34,693 bases of DNA, from NCBI GenBank assembly GCA_964474295.1, contig CAYYRN010000019.1, positions 1 through 34,693 of the forward strand, read 5' to 3'. This stretch comes from SIG575 sp964474295 (GTDB lineage: Bacteria > Bacillota > Clostridia > Oscillospirales > Acutalibacteraceae). Numbering within the stretch: position 1 is the first letter of the stretch; each line of letters starts with the position of its first letter. Positions 34,680 to 34,693 of this stretch are shown piece by piece. The notes under the pieces are model-generated. The model saw nothing but the letters and a program-made list of their open reading frames with translations, made no database searches and had not been told where the DNA came from. A program made the position numbers and the translations under genes.

Positions 34680-34693
34680 ATATATTCTCTCCT

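Noticed and set aside
1..34693. CRISPR arrays, transposases, integrases, phage genes or toxin-antitoxin pairs
   Set aside because: I looked for regular short repeats with spacers and for typical protein motifs on both strands and saw none.

Overview
The window reads as a chromosomal segment of a low-GC, Gram-positive Clostridia-type bacterium. The inference of a gut Oscillospirales/Ruminococcaceae-like lineage is mine. It rests on a PolC-type replicase, an FtsK/SpoIIIE translocase with a TepA-like neighbour, the bacterial MEP isoprenoid genes, and an LPXTG pilus locus whose large adhesin carries a fibro-slime domain. No phage, transposon, CRISPR or plasmid genes are visible.

Layout. (1) 107-7540, minus strand: a tightly packed operon tepA-like, ftsK/spoIIIE, ygiQ, a secreted ComEC-type metallo-beta-lactamase-fold hydrolase, and mnmA. 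It has a sigma-A-type promoter at 7512-7540 and a terminator at 107-142. (2) 7550-8425, minus: an EamA-type permease, divergent from rpmB (8628-8816, plus). (3) 8982-16592, plus: a self-contained sortase-pilus locus of signal peptidase I, a 1493-residue multidomain adhesin, a major pilin and a class C-like sortase. It has its own promoter, an internal hairpin and a strong terminator. (4) 16642-26673, minus: a housekeeping operon pyrH, frr, uppS, cdsA, dxr, rseP, ispG, polC, linking ribosome recycling, UMP supply, undecaprenyl and phospholipid precursors, isoprenoid synthesis, membrane proteolysis and replication. (5) 26719-27129: a tRNA-Leu(CAG) gene, a bidirectional terminator, and an unexplained perfect-consensus plus-strand promoter that may drive a small RNA. 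(6) 27310-29962, minus: an unrecognised membrane metalloprotease-like protein and a secreted PHP-domain protein. (7) 30076-34679, minus: a large GH106-like glycoside hydrolase overlapping a membrane-anchored M20 peptidase.

Four points stand out. PolC appears to lack the 3'-5' proofreading exonuclease normally inserted in its PHP domain. The pilus adhesin has a CHAP-like domain whose nucleophile cysteine is serine, preceded by three Cys-His-His-Cys units. The plus-strand promoter at 26751-26779 has no gene downstream but does have a terminator at 26917-26960. A palindrome is repeated at 16545-16584 and 28424-28460.

All functional calls come from reading motifs and remembered family features. 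No database search was run.
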